Source of the DNA: Ornithoclostridium sp944380285 | GTDB taxonomy: Bacteria > Bacillota > Clostridia > Christensenellales > UBA3700 | DNA length: 64,000 bases | Assembly (NCBI GenBank): GCA_963931165.1 | Contig: OZ006985.1 | Span: forward strand, 992,001-1,056,000 | Reading direction: 5' to 3' | Part shown: piece by piece, positions 24,941-33,021 of the stretch | Position numbering within the stretch: the stretch's first letter is position 1 | Layout: every line of letters begins with the position of its first letter | Made by a program: the position numbers and the translations under genes | Notes under the pieces: generated by a model | The model's database searches: none | What the model saw: the letters and a program-made list of their open reading frames with translations, nothing else | Told to the model about the DNA's origin: nothing

Positions 24941-25921
24941 CTAAGTTCGATCTTCGTCTTTTGCGGCGGCGGCTTGAAGGAGCGGCTCTTCCTGCGCTTC
25001 GTTGGGGTCGTAAACGCCTCTCTCTCGGTCGAACGCAAGCCCGACAGTCTCGGCGCTGACCTTGCAGGCAAGCTCCGTCTCGACGGGCATCGTCGCGTAA
25101 TTCGACGGATCGATGTCATAGATGAGCGGATCGTCGACCTTGTAAAATTCGCGGTATTTGCGGATGTACATCTCCATTGCTCGGCGGTGCAGGTCGTTTT
25201 CGCGCTCCTTGAGCGGCAGCGACTTGTCGGGATACAGCGCCGGCATCACGAACAGGGTCACCTTGTAGGACGCCTTGAACAGCTTGCGAATGCCTGTCGG
25301 CTTGGAGTAGCAGAAGAACATCGGGACGACCGGCACGTCGTACTTGACCGCATAGTGGAACGAGCCCTTTTTGAACGGGCGCGGCTTGCGGAAGTTCATC
25401 CACATCGATTGTTCGGGGTAGAAGTGGATGATGCGCTTGTCGGCGAGCAACTCTTTGAACGCGGCGTTGAGGTTGCGCATGCCCGAAAGGCAATTTTCGG
25501 GAGGGAGCGGAAGTACGCCGCCCGAGCGGAGCATAAGCCCGGCAAAGCCCGACTTGCTGTTGAAGTCGCCTACGGTCAGATAGTAACGCTTGCGCAGACC
25601 GATCGCCTGACGCATCATCAAATTGTCGAGATAGTTGACGTGGTTCGAGATCGAGAAGCAGCCGGTTTCCTTGACCGCGTCGAAGTTCTCGCGTCCGACG
25701 ATCTTGCAGCCGAACAGCAACGAGTTGACGAGCGGACCCAGCCCGAGCATCAAGCCGCGAATGCAGCCGCTGAGGATGCGAAAGGACAGCTTGCGATTGA
25801 TATAGACATAGTCGCCGTCGACCTTGATGGTATGGTCATAGTTGTAGGGAGTGACGTCCTTGTTGAACTCGCCTTTTTTTTCGAGTTCCGCATAGGTTTC
25901 GTCGTACTTGGTGATCGCCAT
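24941..25921 (-). CDS. 1-acyl-sn-glycerol-3-phosphate acyltransferase family protein
   Basis: This PlsC-family protein acylates lysophosphatidic acid at the membrane in phospholipid synthesis. The 326-residue chain has the catalytic HX4D box in ISNHVNYLDNLMM and the second box as YPEQSMWMNFRKPRPF, where the usual FPEGTRS is altered to PEQS. A single hydrophobic stretch around residue 60 could anchor it. It is longer than typical PlsC (about 240) at both ends, with an acidic Ala-rich tail. ATG 25921 is chosen with GAGGTG upstream; a GTG two codons earlier is possible. The PEQS variant means the acceptor may differ from lysophosphatidic acid. Confidence 0.85.
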   Translation of the reverse strand: MAITKYDETYAELEKKGEFNKDVTPYNYDHTIKVDGDYVYINRKLSFRILSGCIRGLMLGLGPLVNSLLFGCKIVGRENFDAVKETGCFSISNHVNYLDNLMMRQAIGLRKRYYLTVGDFNSKSGFAGLMLRSGGVLPLPPENCLSGMRNLNAAFKELLADKRIIHFYPEQSMWMNFRKPRPFKKGSFHYAVKYDVPVVPMFFCYSKPTGIRKLFKASYKVTLFVMPALYPDKSLPLKERENDLHRRAMEMYIRKYREFYKVDDPLIYDIDPSNYATMPVETELACKVSAETVGLAFDRERGVYDPNEAQEEPLLQAAAAKDEDRT

Positions 25922-25991
25922 TTCCACCTCATGCGCGGCTATGTCGCCGCGAGAATATTATTTTCGGTCATTGCCGAATTATGCTATTTTC

Positions 25992-26020
25992 ATTATATAT
26001 TATCCATAATATGCTGTCAA
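25992..26020 (-). promoter_or_regulatory. plsC-family gene promoter
   Basis: Minus strand: perfect TTGACA (26020-26015), a 17-nt spacer and perfect TATAAT (25997-25992), about 70 nt before the start. It is one of the two full-consensus promoters in the window. Confidence 0.88.
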
Positions 26021-26104
26021 GGCAAAATCTCGGCGGCTTTTTTTATCGGACAATTGTTGAAAAATATGTACGATATGCCGCGCGTTCGGCGCCATTTGAT
26101 ACGC

Positions 26105-26136
26105 AAAAAGCTCCCCCGTCGAGCGGACGGGGGAGC
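26105..26136 (-). terminator. Terminator after serA
   Basis: A perfect 11-bp stem GCTCCCCCGTC / GACGGGGGAGC with a 5-nt loop, followed on the minus strand by TTTTTGCG. Confidence 0.9.
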
Positions 26137-26150
26137 GAAGGTGCGATGTG

Positions 26151-27311
26151 TCAATCGAACACTCTGACGCTGTAGAAGCCGTCTTGGGCGCACATGCGCG
26201 CGACGGTGTCTTCGTCGATCTTCGCGTCGATGTCCAGCAGCATATATCCCACTTCGCCGCGCGACGCGGAGACGAGGTTGGAGATGTTGATGCCGGCTTC
26301 GGAGATGAACGAAGTCGCGGTGGCGATCATGTTCGCGACGTTCCTGTGCAAGATGGTCACGCGGCACGCGGTCGTGCGCGGAGCCTTCGCCGCGGGGTAG
26401 TTGACGCTGTTGACGACGTTGCCGTTCTCGAGGTAGTCCTTGAGCTGTTTTGCCGCCATCACCGCGCAATTGTCTTCCGCTTCTGGCGTGGACGCGCCGA
26501 GATGGGGAAGGGTGACGATGTTGTCGTAGCCCAGCAACTCGGGCTTGGGAAGGTCGGTGATGTATCTGCCGACCTTGCCGTTCTTGACCGCTTCGACGAT
26601 GTCGGCGTTGTTGACGAGCTCGCCTCTCGCGCAATTGACGATGACGACGCCGGTCTTCATCGAGTCGATGCTTTCGGCGTTGACTATGTTCTTGGTCTGC
26701 GGTGTCGCGGGGACGTGCAGGGTGATGAAGTCGCTCTTTGCGAAGAGTTCGGTGACGTCGGTGATGTGCTCGACGTGCTTGTCGAGGAGCAGTGCGCCGT
26801 CCACGCTGAGGTAGGGGTCATAGCCGAGGACGTGCATGCCCAGCTCGACCGCCGCGTTGGCGACGAGTCTGCCGATCGCGCCAAGTCCGATGACGCCCAG
26901 CGTCTTGCCGGCGATCTCGCAGCCTATGAACGCCTTCTTGCCCTTTTCGACCTGCTTGTCGACGTCGTCGCCTTTGAGCGATTGCACCCAATTGATGCCT
27001 TGGACGATCTTGCGGCCGCCGAGGATGAGGCAGCACAGCACCAATTCTTTGACGGCGTTGGCGTTGGCGCCGGGGGTGTTGAACACGCAAATGCCCTTTT
27101 GGGTCATCTTGTCGATGGGGATGTTGTTGACTCCTGCGCCGGCTCTCGCGACCGCCTTGACGGAAGCGGGGACTTCATAGTCGTGCATATTGAAGCTGCG
27201 CAAAATGATCGCGTCGGGGGAGGCGCACTCGGAGGAGACGACATAGTCGTCGGTGCCGAGCACGCCGGTGACTTTGGGGCTGATCTCGTTGAGTTTGAGG
27301 ATCTCGTACAT
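26151..27311 (-). CDS. serA: D-3-phosphoglycerate dehydrogenase
   Basis: SerA oxidises 3-phosphoglycerate, the first step of serine synthesis. The 386-residue protein is the short form with one C-terminal ACT domain (TILHRNVANMIATATSFISEAGINI onward). The NAD loop is KTLGVIGLGAIGRLVANAAVELG. Arg and Glu catalytic regions are NCARGELVNN and PKPELLGYDN; the catalytic His is in TLPHLGASTPEAE. ATG 27311 is used with TGAGGTG upstream. It lies 8 nt after serC and ends at a terminator, so the operon is serC-serA. The ACT domain suggests feedback control by serine. Confidence 0.96.
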   Translation of the reverse strand: MYEILKLNEISPKVTGVLGTDDYVVSSECASPDAIILRSFNMHDYEVPASVKAVARAGAGVNNIPIDKMTQKGICVFNTPGANANAVKELVLCCLILGGRKIVQGINWVQSLKGDDVDKQVEKGKKAFIGCEIAGKTLGVIGLGAIGRLVANAAVELGMHVLGYDPYLSVDGALLLDKHVEHITDVTELFAKSDFITLHVPATPQTKNIVNAESIDSMKTGVVIVNCARGELVNNADIVEAVKNGKVGRYITDLPKPELLGYDNIVTLPHLGASTPEAEDNCAVMAAKQLKDYLENGNVVNSVNYPAAKAPRTTACRVTILHRNVANMIATATSFISEAGINISNLVSASRGEVGYMLLDIDAKIDEDTVARMCAQDGFYSVRVFD

Positions 27312-27319
27312 AATGCACC

Positions 27320-28396
27320 TCAATTGGAGTGTTCGAGCTCGAACTTTTTCATGAACTCGATGAGTTTCTTGACGCCTTCGACGGGCATCGCGTTGTAGAT
27401 GGACGCTCTCATGCCGCCGACCAGCTTGTGACCTTTGATGGAGACGAGCCCGCCAGCTTCCGCCTCTTTGACGAATTGAGCGTCGAGGTCCTTGTCGCCG
27501 GTGACGAAGGGGACGTTCATGAACGAGCGGTCTTCGCGGACGACGTAGTTCTTGTACAATTTGCTGTTGTCGATGAAGTCGTACAGCAAGCCCGCCTTAT
27601 ACTCGTTGATCTTTTGCATCTCGGCGACGCCGCCCAACTTTTTGAGGTGGCGCAGGTTGAGCATCGCCATATAGATGGAGAAGCAGGGCGGAGTGTTGTA
27701 GAGGCTGTCCGCGTCCGCTTGGGTCTTCCATTTGAGCATGGTGGGGCAGCCCTTCATACCGTCGCCGATCAAGTCCTCGCGGACGATGACGATGGTCACG
27801 CCTGCGGGGGCGACGTTCTTTTGCGCGCCGGCATACAGCACGCCGTACTTGGAGACGTCCATGACCTCGGAGAGGATGTTGGACGACACGTCTGCGACCA
27901 ACACGCCGCTCTTGGGTGTGGGGAGGGTGGCGTAGCGCGTGCCGAAGATGGTGTTGTTTTGGGTGATGTAGAGGTAGTCTACGCCGTCGCGCAGGTCGAG
28001 TTCTTTGGGAATGTAGGAGTATGCCTTGTCCTCGGACGACGCGGCGAGATGGATGTCGCCGTATTGCAGCGCGGCTTTGTACGCCTTTTTGGCGAAGTTG
28101 CCGGTGACGACATAGTCGGCTTTGCCCGATCCTGTCAGCAAGTTGAGGGGGATCGCATCGAATTGCTGTGAAGCGCCGCCCTGAACGAGCAAGATCTTGT
28201 AGTTGTCGGGGACGTTCATCAATTCGCGCAAGAGGGCGAGGCACTCTTGGTGGATCGCGTCATACCATTTGGAGCGGTGGCTCATCTCGGTCACGCTCAT
28301 GCCGCAGCCTTCGTAGTCGACAAAGTCTGCCTGAGCCTGTTGCAACACTTCGAGAGGAAGCATCGACGGGCCTGCGGAAAAGTTGTAAACTCTCAT
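27320..28396 (-). CDS. serC: Phosphoserine aminotransferase
   Basis: SerC transaminates 3-phosphohydroxypyruvate to phosphoserine using glutamate and PLP. The 358-residue protein starts MRVYNFSAGPSMLPLEVLQQAQ, the family N-terminus. The PLP lysine is in YAGAQKNVAPAGVTIVIVRE. The substrate-specific H/R pocket is represented by MSHRSKWY and the C-terminal VGGMRASIYNAMP. AGGAG lies before the ATG. It is the first gene of the serC-serA operon, under its own promoter. No phosphoserine phosphatase gene is in the window. Confidence 0.96.
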   Translation of the reverse strand: MRVYNFSAGPSMLPLEVLQQAQADFVDYEGCGMSVTEMSHRSKWYDAIHQECLALLRELMNVPDNYKILLVQGGASQQFDAIPLNLLTGSGKADYVVTGNFAKKAYKAALQYGDIHLAASSEDKAYSYIPKELDLRDGVDYLYITQNNTIFGTRYATLPTPKSGVLVADVSSNILSEVMDVSKYGVLYAGAQKNVAPAGVTIVIVREDLIGDGMKGCPTMLKWKTQADADSLYNTPPCFSIYMAMLNLRHLKKLGGVAEMQKINEYKAGLLYDFIDNSKLYKNYVVREDRSFMNVPFVTGDKDLDAQFVKEAEAGGLVSIKGHKLVGGMRASIYNAMPVEGVKKLIEFMKKFELEHSN

Positions 28397-28425
28397 AATG
28401 TACTCCTAAATAAAAGTGTATCAAC

Positions 28426-28454
28426 ATTATAACTCACGCGCGCGCAAAAGGCAA
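28426..28454 (-). promoter_or_regulatory. serC-serA promoter
   Basis: Minus strand: TTGCCT (28454-28449), a 17-nt spacer and TATAAT (28431-28426), about 30 nt before the serC ATG. Confidence 0.75.
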
Positions 28455-28509
28455 CCCTTTGGCGCGCGATTGCGAATATTTTAACGAACGGCGCAATAAA
28501 TTGTAAATT

Positions 28510-29262
28510 GTGAAAGCGGTAATTCTCGCAGGCGGCAGGGGGAGCAGGCTGCGCCCGTTGACGGACGTCGTCCCCAAGCCGATGATCGAAGTGCACGGCA
28601 AGCCGGTGATGCAATATGTCGTCGAGGGGCTTGTCGCGGCAAAGATAACGGACATCGCGGTCGCGTTGTGCTATCTGCCCGAGGCTGTCGAGGGCTATTT
28701 CGGCGACGGGAGCGCGCTGGGCGCGCGCATGCGCTATTTTGTCGAGAGCGCGCCTCTCGGCACCGCCGGGGCGGTCAAGGCGGCGGAGGAGTTCTTGGAC
28801 GAGCCGTTTGTCGTCGCGAGCGCGGACGCGTTCACCGATATGGACTTTTCGGCGCTGTGCGAACGTCATATCAGCGGAGGCTTGCCCGTGACGATCGCCG
28901 TCGCAAAGGCGGATGACGTCTCTCAATTGGGCGCGGTGAAGGTGAGCGGCGGCAAGGTCGTCGCCTTGACCGAAAAGAGCGGAGTCAAAGAGAGCGGACT
29001 TGTCAGCATGGGGATCTATTGTCTCGATCCGTCCGTGCTGTCGCTCATTCCGCCGGGGCAAAAGTATGACTTTGCCAAAGACCTTTTTCCGCGCCTTTTG
29101 GGCAAGATGGGCGCCCATTTGACCGATTGCAGATGGTGCGACGTCGGCACTCCGCAATCGTTGGCTCAAGCGAGCGCGGCGCCGCTCTCAAAAAATGGGA
29201 AATTGTTTTTTGCCCAGAGGTTTGACACGCCGAACATGGAGAGAATGAAAAATTACAAATAA
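28510..29262 (+). CDS. Sugar-phosphate nucleotidyltransferase
   Basis: The 250-residue protein is a compact nucleotidyltransferase starting MKAVILAGGRGSRLRPLTDVVPKPM, the NTP-binding signature. PLGTAGAVKAAEE and the metal-binding SADAFTDMDF follow, and CDVGTPQSL comes near the end. It resembles mannose-1-phosphate guanylyltransferase or glucose-1-phosphate thymidylyltransferase domains without the left-handed helix part. The base and sugar cannot be told. The start is GTG at 28510 with no Shine-Dalgarno (AATTGTAAATT precedes), so initiation is unusual. The last 30 residues diverge from the family. Confidence 0.82.
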   Translation: MKAVILAGGRGSRLRPLTDVVPKPMIEVHGKPVMQYVVEGLVAAKITDIAVALCYLPEAVEGYFGDGSALGARMRYFVESAPLGTAGAVKAAEEFLDEPFVVASADAFTDMDFSALCERHISGGLPVTIAVAKADDVSQLGAVKVSGGKVVALTEKSGVKESGLVSMGIYCLDPSVLSLIPPGQKYDFAKDLFPRLLGKMGAHLTDCRWCDVGTPQSLAQASAAPLSKNGKLFFAQRFDTPNMERMKNYK

Positions 29263-29362
29263 CGCATAAAGGGAGGTACAAAAGAAAGACAAACAAGACA
29301 TCTATCTGACAAATTGCTGTGATACCGACCTCGGAGATCATCTAATTATCGGCGGTGAAACG

Positions 29363-29398
29363 AACGAAAAGCGAGAGCAAATGCCCTCGCTTTTCGTT
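29363..29398 (+). terminator. Strong hairpin after the nucleotidyltransferase
   Basis: A perfect 13-bp stem AACGAAAAGCGAG / CTCGCTTTTCGTT with a 10-nt loop. It lacks a long T-run, so it is a probable rather than certain terminator. The stretch 29263-29362 before it has an orphan AAAGGGAGGT with no start codon after it. Confidence 0.55.
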
Positions 29399-29477
29399 TG
29401 CGGTTTCGCGCCGGGTTTGTCGCTGCCGTTCATCTTTGCGCGGCGCATGCGGCTTGCCTTGCAAAAGGATAAAAAAA

Positions 29478-29506
29478 TTGACATCCGCGGTAATAATATA
29501 TATAAT
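29478..29506 (+). promoter_or_regulatory. Full-consensus promoter of the rnj operon
   Basis: TTGACA (29478-29483), a 17-nt spacer and TATAAT (29501-29506), all consensus, 38 nt before the start codon. Confidence 0.93.
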
Positions 29507-29544
29507 ATATCTTGAATAAGTATATGCGCGCAAGCGGAGGACAA

Positions 29545-31212
29545 ATGTCAAGAAGAAACAACAAACAGCTCAAAGTCGTCTTTTTGGGCGGAGTGGGGGA
29601 GATAGGCAAGAACATGACCGCGATCGAGTATGGCGACAACATCCTCATCGTCGATTGCGGCGGAATGTTCGCGACATACGAGACGCCGGGCGTCGATTTG
29701 ATCACGCCGGACTTTTCTTACATCGACGAAAACGCCGACAAGGTCAAGGGCGTCGTGCTCACGCACGGCCACGAGGACCACATCGGCGGCTTGCCCTATT
29801 TGGTCAAGGACAGGCTGGACAAGGTCAAGATCTACGGCAGCGACCTCACTCTCGCCCTTGTCAAGCACAAGTTCAAAGAACACGGCATCGATTCGCCCAA
29901 GTTCGTCCCCGTCAAGGGCGGCGAAACACGCACGATAGGGTGTTTTGAGGTGGAGTTCGTCACCGTCACGCACAGCATCTCGGGCGCGTATGCGATCGCG
30001 GTGCGCACGCCTGTCGGGGTGATCTTTCTCACCGGCGACTTCAAGGTGGACTACACGCCGATCGACGGCGAGAGCATAGACCTGCCGCGACTCGCGCAGA
30101 TCGGCGACGAGGGCGTCAAGCTGATGCTGGGCGAGTCGACCAACATCGAGCGCGAAGGCTTTACGATGTCCGAACGCAAGGTCGGCGAGACGATCGAACG
30201 CATCGTCGAGAGCAACGCCGACAGCAGAATCATCATCGCCACGTTCGCGTCCAACGTCAACCGCATCCAGCAGATCATCAACATCTGCCAAAAGTACCGC
30301 CGCAAGGTCGCGTTCAACGGCAGAAGCATGAAGAACATCAGCGAGATCGCCGTAAAGCTGGGCATCATGAAGGCGGATAACGGCACGATCGTCGACATCG
30401 AGGACATTCGCAAGTTCGCGCCCGGGGAGCTTTGCATCATCACGACGGGGTCTCAGGGCGAGCCCATGAGCGCGCTGACGCGCATGGCGTCCGGCGACGA
30501 CAAGGTCGCGATCGGTCCCAAAGACCTCATCGTCATCTCGTCCTCGCCCATTCCCGGCAACGAGAAGTTGATCTACACCGTCATCAACAACCTCTACCGC
30601 CGCGGCGCAAGGGTGATGTACGGCTCGCTCGCCGAGCTGCACGTCTCCGGGCACGCGTGCAAGGAAGAGCTCAAATTGATGCTGCGATTGATCAGACCGC
30701 AATTCTTCATCCCCGTGCACGGCGAATACCGCCACCTCAAACAGCACGAGGAGTTGGCGGTAAGATTGGGCATACCGCAATCGAACATCGCGATCCCCGA
30801 GATCGGCGCGGTGTTCGAACTCAAACCGCGTTCGCTCGTCCGCCGCGACAACGTCAACGCCGGCAACATCTACGTCGACGGGCTCAACGACGTCGACGAC
30901 CTCGTCTTGCAAGACCGCCAGCAGCTCAGCCGCGACGGCATGGTCGTCGTGCTGGTCACGATGGGCTTGGAGACCAAGTCCGCGATCGCGCCGCCCGAGG
31001 TCATCACGCGCGGCATCACGATCGGCGAGGACTTCATCGAGCCGATCAGGGACGTCGTCGCCGAGGCGATCGACAAGGTCAACTATCGCGGCGCGAGGGA
31101 CAGAGGACGTCTCAAAGCGTCGATACGCCGTCAAGTGATCAAGTATGTCGCCAACAAGCTCAAGCAAAAGCCGATGGTGCTGCCCATCATCACCGAGGTG
31201 GACAATGCCTGA
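29545..31212 (+). CDS. rnj: Ribonuclease J
   Basis: RNase J is the Firmicutes 5'-3' exo/endoribonuclease for mRNA turnover and RNA maturation. The 555-residue protein has a metallo-beta-lactamase core with the metal motif LTHGHEDHIGGLPYL (about residue 75). The beta-CASP segment follows (STNIEREGFTMSERKVG, TTGSQGEPMSALTRMASGDD, SSSPIPGNEK), then HVSGHACKEEL and PVHGEYRHL, and a C-terminal domain. ATG 29545 follows GGAGG at 4-nt spacing; a TTG 33 nt upstream is in frame but lacks one. It is the first gene of an operon of five overlapping genes under a full-consensus promoter. Confidence 0.95.
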   Translation: MSRRNNKQLKVVFLGGVGEIGKNMTAIEYGDNILIVDCGGMFATYETPGVDLITPDFSYIDENADKVKGVVLTHGHEDHIGGLPYLVKDRLDKVKIYGSDLTLALVKHKFKEHGIDSPKFVPVKGGETRTIGCFEVEFVTVTHSISGAYAIAVRTPVGVIFLTGDFKVDYTPIDGESIDLPRLAQIGDEGVKLMLGESTNIEREGFTMSERKVGETIERIVESNADSRIIIATFASNVNRIQQIINICQKYRRKVAFNGRSMKNISEIAVKLGIMKADNGTIVDIEDIRKFAPGELCIITTGSQGEPMSALTRMASGDDKVAIGPKDLIVISSSPIPGNEKLIYTVINNLYRRGARVMYGSLAELHVSGHACKEELKLMLRLIRPQFFIPVHGEYRHLKQHEELAVRLGIPQSNIAIPEIGAVFELKPRSLVRRDNVNAGNIYVDGLNDVDDLVLQDRQQLSRDGMVVVLVTMGLETKSAIAPPEVITRGITIGEDFIEPIRDVVAEAIDKVNYRGARDRGRLKASIRRQVIKYVANKLKQKPMVLPIITEVDNA

Positions 31213-31798
31213 GTTCGTGCCCGACGCGCGCGCAGAGGCGCTGCGCGAAAAGTACGGCTTTGACATCATTCCGCGCGACGGGCTCGAGGTCTTGATCGAG
31301 GCTGCCGTTGCCGCTCCGCGCAAGCGCATCTTGGAGATAGGCACGTCGGTGGGCTATTCGGCGCTGTGTCTCGCGACCGCGACAGGCGCGCACGTCGACA
31401 CCGTCGAAAGGGACGAAAGCAAGCTGGACGTCGCGGAAAAATTGTGGGCGGATTGCGGCGCTTCGAACAGCATAACCGCCCATCTCGGCGACGCCGAACG
31501 CGTCGTTCCCGAGTTGGTCAAACGCCGCAAATACGACTTCGTATTCATCGACGCGGCAAAGAGCAAATATTGCGGCTATCTCGACGCGATATATGACTTT
31601 ATCGACACGGGCACCGTAATTGTCGCCGACGACGTCAACTTTTTGGGGCTGGTGAAAGGGGACGAATATCCCCCTCACAAACACCGCACGATCGTCACCG
31701 GGATGAGACGATTCGTGCGCGCGATCACCGACGCGTCGCGCTTTGAATGCACGATGAGCGACGTCGGCGGAGGTATTGCCGTATGCACAAAGATATGA
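31205..31798 (+). CDS. SAM-dependent O-methyltransferase (YrrM-like)
   Basis: The 197-residue class I methyltransferase has the SAM loop RILEIGTSVGYSALCLA. The acidic ribose-binding strand is VDTVERDESKLDVA. The catecholate-type core is KYDFVFIDAAKSKYCGYLDAI with VIVADDVNFLG, the pattern of the O-methyltransferase family 3 (YrrM/TrmR). In Bacillus subtilis YrrM/TrmR methylates 5-hydroxyuridine in tRNA and sits next to U32 peptidase genes that make that base. The same neighbourhood here supports that role. It overlaps rnj by 8 nt and the next gene by 16 nt. Confidence 0.85.
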   Translation: MPEFVPDARAEALREKYGFDIIPRDGLEVLIEAAVAAPRKRILEIGTSVGYSALCLATATGAHVDTVERDESKLDVAEKLWADCGASNSITAHLGDAERVVPELVKRRKYDFVFIDAAKSKYCGYLDAIYDFIDTGTVIVADDVNFLGLVKGDEYPPHKHRTIVTGMRRFVRAITDASRFECTMSDVGGGIAVCTKI

Positions 31799-33021
31799 GC
31801 CGCGTAGAGCTGCTCGCGCCTGCGGGCGACATGTCCAAACTCGTCACCGCGTTCCATTTCGGAGCGGACGCCGTCTATGTCGGCGGCAGCGATTTCGGGC
31901 TGAGGGCAGGCGCGGCAAATTTCGGGGCAAAGGAGATGCCCGAGGCTGTCGCATACGCGCATGAGCGCGGCAAAAAATTGTACACCGCGGTCAATGTGTT
32001 CGCCCGCAACGCCGACTTTGGCGCGCTTGCCGATCACTTCCGCTTTCTGAGTGAGTGCGGCGTCGACGCGGCGATCGTCACCGACCTCGGCGCGATCGAG
32101 CTGTGCCGCAAGGTCGCGCCGGCGCTCGACATACACGTCTCCACGCAGGCGAACGTCACCAACAAGTACGCCGCAAAGGTCTATGCCGATATGGGCGCAA
32201 AGAGGGTCGTTCTCGCTCGCGAGACGCGCCTCGACGAGATCGCGGAGATCTGCGACCTGCTCGGCGACGACGTCGAGATCGAGGCTTTCGTTCACGGCGC
32301 GATGTGCGTGTCGTACAGCGGCAGATGCCTGCTGTCCGCGGCGATGAGCGGCAGGAGCGCCAACCGCGGCAACTGCGCCCAGCCGTGCCGCTGGAACTTC
32401 GAGTTGACCGAGGCGGGCAGAGGCGGCGCGCACTATCCGGTGTTCGAGGACGGCAGGGGCACCTACATCCTCAACAGCGGCGACCTCAACATGATCCGCC
32501 ATCTGCGCGAACTCGCGGACGCAGGAGTGAAGTCGTTCAAGATAGAGGGGCGGATGAAGTCGCAATACTACGTCGCGTCGACCGTGTCGGCATATCGCCG
32601 CGCTATGGACGGCTTTGCAGCGGACGACGATTTCGTGCCCGGCGAGGACATCATCGGAGAGCTCGAACAGACCGCGCACCGCGCGTACACGACGGGATTC
32701 TATTTCGGCGCGGAGGGCGCGAAGGTCAGCGGCGACGTCAATCAGACGGAGGGCGAAAGCGAATTTGTCGCGCTCGTTCTCGGCTATGACGAGACCTCGG
32801 GCAGAGCGCTCGTCGAACAGCGCAACGCCTTTGCCGAGGGCGACACGCTTCAATTGCTTGCCGCCGACGAGGCGGTCAACGGCGCGGCGGTCGAGGTGCG
32901 CGACCTGCGCGACGAAGAGGGCGCGCCCGTGCAAAGGGCGAAGCTCGTCCAACAACATTTGACAATGCCCGTGCCCTGCCGCATGCAGGCGTACGACATA
33001 TTGAGGAGAAAGAAGGTATGA
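31783..33021 (+). CDS. U32-family peptidase-like protein (tRNA hydroxylation type)
   Basis: The 412-residue protein carries the U32 signature EAFVHGAMCVSYSGRCLLSAAMSGRSAN followed by RGNCAQPCRW, with four cysteines that may bind an iron-sulfur cluster. The N-terminal barrel starts VELLAPAGDMSKLVTAFHFGADAVYVGG. Members such as TrhP/YrrNO and RlhA hydroxylate RNA bases rather than cut proteins. Co-occurrence with the YrrM-like methyltransferase suggests tRNA wobble uridine hydroxylation followed by methylation. ATG 31783 has GGAGG 9 nt upstream; ATG 31795 is possible. It overlaps the glycosyltransferase gene by 4 nt. Confidence 0.9.
   Translation: MHKDMSRVELLAPAGDMSKLVTAFHFGADAVYVGGSDFGLRAGAANFGAKEMPEAVAYAHERGKKLYTAVNVFARNADFGALADHFRFLSECGVDAAIVTDLGAIELCRKVAPALDIHVSTQANVTNKYAAKVYADMGAKRVVLARETRLDEIAEICDLLGDDVEIEAFVHGAMCVSYSGRCLLSAAMSGRSANRGNCAQPCRWNFELTEAGRGGAHYPVFEDGRGTYILNSGDLNMIRHLRELADAGVKSFKIEGRMKSQYYVASTVSAYRRAMDGFAADDDFVPGEDIIGELEQTAHRAYTTGFYFGAEGAKVSGDVNQTEGESEFVALVLGYDETSGRALVEQRNAFAEGDTLQLLAADEAVNGAAVEVRDLRDEEGAPVQRAKLVQQHLTMPVPCRMQAYDILRRKKV

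Noticed and set aside
29263..29516. A frame after the nucleotidyltransferase reading KDKQDIYLTNCCDTDLGDH and onward, with AAAGGGAGGT just before it.
   Set aside because: There is no ATG, GTG or TTG at usable distance and the frame runs through a hairpin and the rnj promoter. At most it is a gene remnant.
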